Assembly: GCA_046541515.1 (NCBI GenBank)
Contig: JBKHDD010000123.1
Span: 1 to 14,485, forward strand
Direction: 5' to 3'
Source: CAYFVR01 sp046541515
Lineage (GTDB): Bacteria > Desulfobacterota > Desulfobacteria > Desulfobacterales > Desulfococcaceae
Length of the DNA stretch: 14,485 nt
A program made the translations under genes and the position numbers. Shown here in pieces: positions 13,580 through 14,485 of this stretch (position 1 is the first letter of the stretch; every line of letters starts with the position of its first letter). A model generated the notes under the pieces. It ran no database searches and was not told the origin of the DNA. It saw only the letters and a list, made by a program, of their open reading frames with translations.

Positions 13580-14485
13580 TTACTGGGCGTCTTGAATGGC
13601 CACCTCCTCGAAGGTTTTAATCTCGGCCAGAATGCGGGTGGCGGCGTCCATCAGCTCCATGGCCAGGGCCGCGCCGGTCCCCTCCCCCAGCCGGAATTCC
13701 AGGTCCAGCAGCGGAAGCAGCCGGAGATGACTCAGCATGAACTGGTGGCCCACCTCCGCCGATTCATGGCCGGCGAACAGATAATCCCGGGCCGCGGGGG
13801 CCATCTCGCAGGCCAGCAGCGCGCCGGCGGTGGCGATAAATCCGTCGCAGACCACCGGAATCCCTCGGGCCGCCGCCCCGATCACCAGACCCGCCAACCC
13901 GCCGATCTCCAGCCCGCCCACGGCGGCGAGGACGCCCAGGGGATCGTCGGGATCGGGCTGGTGGCGGTCCAACGCCCGCCGAATCGCTTCGGATTTCCGT
14001 CGAATCCCTTCGTCGTCCAATCCCGTCCCCCGGCCGGTCAGCTCGTCCACCGGAAGACCGGAATAGACCGCGATGATGGCGGCGGAGGGCGTGGTGTTGC
14101 CGATGCCCATGTCGCCGGTTCCCAACAAATGAATCGGCCCGTCGCCCAGCAGTTCGTCCACGATTTCGATGCCGGCCTCCACGCTTCGTCGGGCCTCGTC
14201 CCGGGTCATGGCCGGCTCCGCTGCAATGTTGCCGGTGCCCCGACGAACTTTTTTGTGAAAGATGGGCAGATCGGCCGGAAAATCGTGATCCACCCCCAGG
14301 TCCGCCGCCTTCACCCGGGCCCCGGCGTGGCGGGCCAGCACGTTGATGGAAGCGCCCCCGCCCACGAAATTGTAGACCATTTGCGCCGTTACCTCAGAAG
14401 GAAACAGGCTCACCCCCTCGGCGCAAACGCCGTGGTCCCCGGCGCAGGTCACCACCACCTTTTCCGTCAGCCGCACGTCGATGGT
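13580..14485 (-). CDS. cobT: Nicotinate-nucleotide--dimethylbenzimidazole phosphoribosyltransferase CobT (N-terminus outside window)
   Basis: The frame is open to the window edge and gives 301 residues; the family is about 350 long, so some 50 N-terminal residues lie beyond 14485. CobT makes alpha-ribazole phosphate from nicotinate mononucleotide and dimethylbenzimidazole for the lower ligand of cobalamin. Visible motifs are AGDHGVCAEGVS, GGGASINVLARHAGA, GTGDMGIGNTTPSAAI, and the C-terminal LGEGTGAALAM with the conserved catalytic glutamate (codon at 13682-13684). The GTG at 14476 lies inside the fold and should not be taken as the start. Corrinoid synthesis fits an anaerobe with methyl-transfer pathways. 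The PIN-like gene follows after 39 bases, possibly in the same transcript. Confidence 0.95.
   Translation of the reverse strand, partial: TIDVRLTEKVVVTCAGDHGVCAEGVSLFPSEVTAQMVYNFVGGGASINVLARHAGARVKAADLGVDHDFPADLPIFHKKVRRGTGNIAAEPAMTRDEARRSVEAGIEIVDELLGDGPIHLLGTGDMGIGNTTPSAAIIAVYSGLPVDELTGRGTGLDDEGIRRKSEAIRRALDRHQPDPDDPLGVLAAVGGLEIGGLAGLVIGAAARGIPVVCDGFIATAGALLACEMAPAARDYLFAGHESAEVGHQFMLSHLRLLPLLDLEFRLGEGTGAALAMELMDAATRILAEIKTFEEVAIQDAQ

Noticed and set aside
1..14485. CRISPR array, tRNA or rRNA genes, insertion sequences, defence systems
   Set aside because: No regular repeat-spacer pattern, no tRNA T-loop pattern that I could find by eye, no transposase and no restriction or defence protein were seen.

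Overview
The window is about 14.5 kb of GC-rich bacterial DNA with no tRNA, rRNA, CRISPR array, insertion sequence or phage gene visible. A complete DsrC with both C-terminal cysteines, together with a siroheme-decarboxylase-type (AhbA/AhbB) protein, points to an anaerobic dissimilatory sulfate or sulfite reducer. Composition and gene content suit Desulfobacterota (the former Deltaproteobacteria). This is an inference from marker genes, not a measured placement.

Layout, left to right. (1) 77-1494, + strand: a stand-alone pyruvate-kinase C-terminal-domain protein, a small double zinc-ribbon protein and the tRNA methyltransferase TrmL. (2) 1479-3694, - strand: a membrane protein with zinc ribbon and TPR repeats, preceded by MiaA (tRNA A37 prenylation). 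TrmL and MiaA act on the same anticodon loop in known systems. (3) 3696-4884, - strand: a broken composite gene. Its first part is the tail of a periplasmic-binding domain plus a segment resembling a ligand-gated-channel extracellular domain. It joins abruptly, in another frame, to the last 100 residues of an MscS-type channel with a cyclic-nucleotide-binding domain. (4) 5185-7246, + strand: the potassium uptake pair KtrB-KtrA (TrkH/TrkA family). (5) 7357-9097, - strand: a tight operon of YjbQ-type protein, Ahb-type siroheme decarboxylase and a nitrilase-superfamily hydrolase. (6) 9472-9789, + strand: dsrC, with a 374-base upstream region and a textbook intrinsic terminator. (7) 10030-14485, - strand: partial cobT, a PIN-like protein and a large membrane histidine kinase with an NMT1/THI5-type sensor domain.

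The most notable non-coding region is 9098-9471. A good promoter toward dsrC and one toward the yjbQ operon share their -10 bases, so the two transcription units probably compete. The dsrC transcript would then meet a small GC hairpin followed by six Ts about 100 bases downstream, and further palindromes lie nearer the start codon. This looks like a regulated leader or a small-RNA gene.

I see no clearly new multi-gene system. The best candidates for follow-up are the dsrC leader, the composite channel remnant, and the cobT / PIN / NMT1-sensor-kinase cluster.
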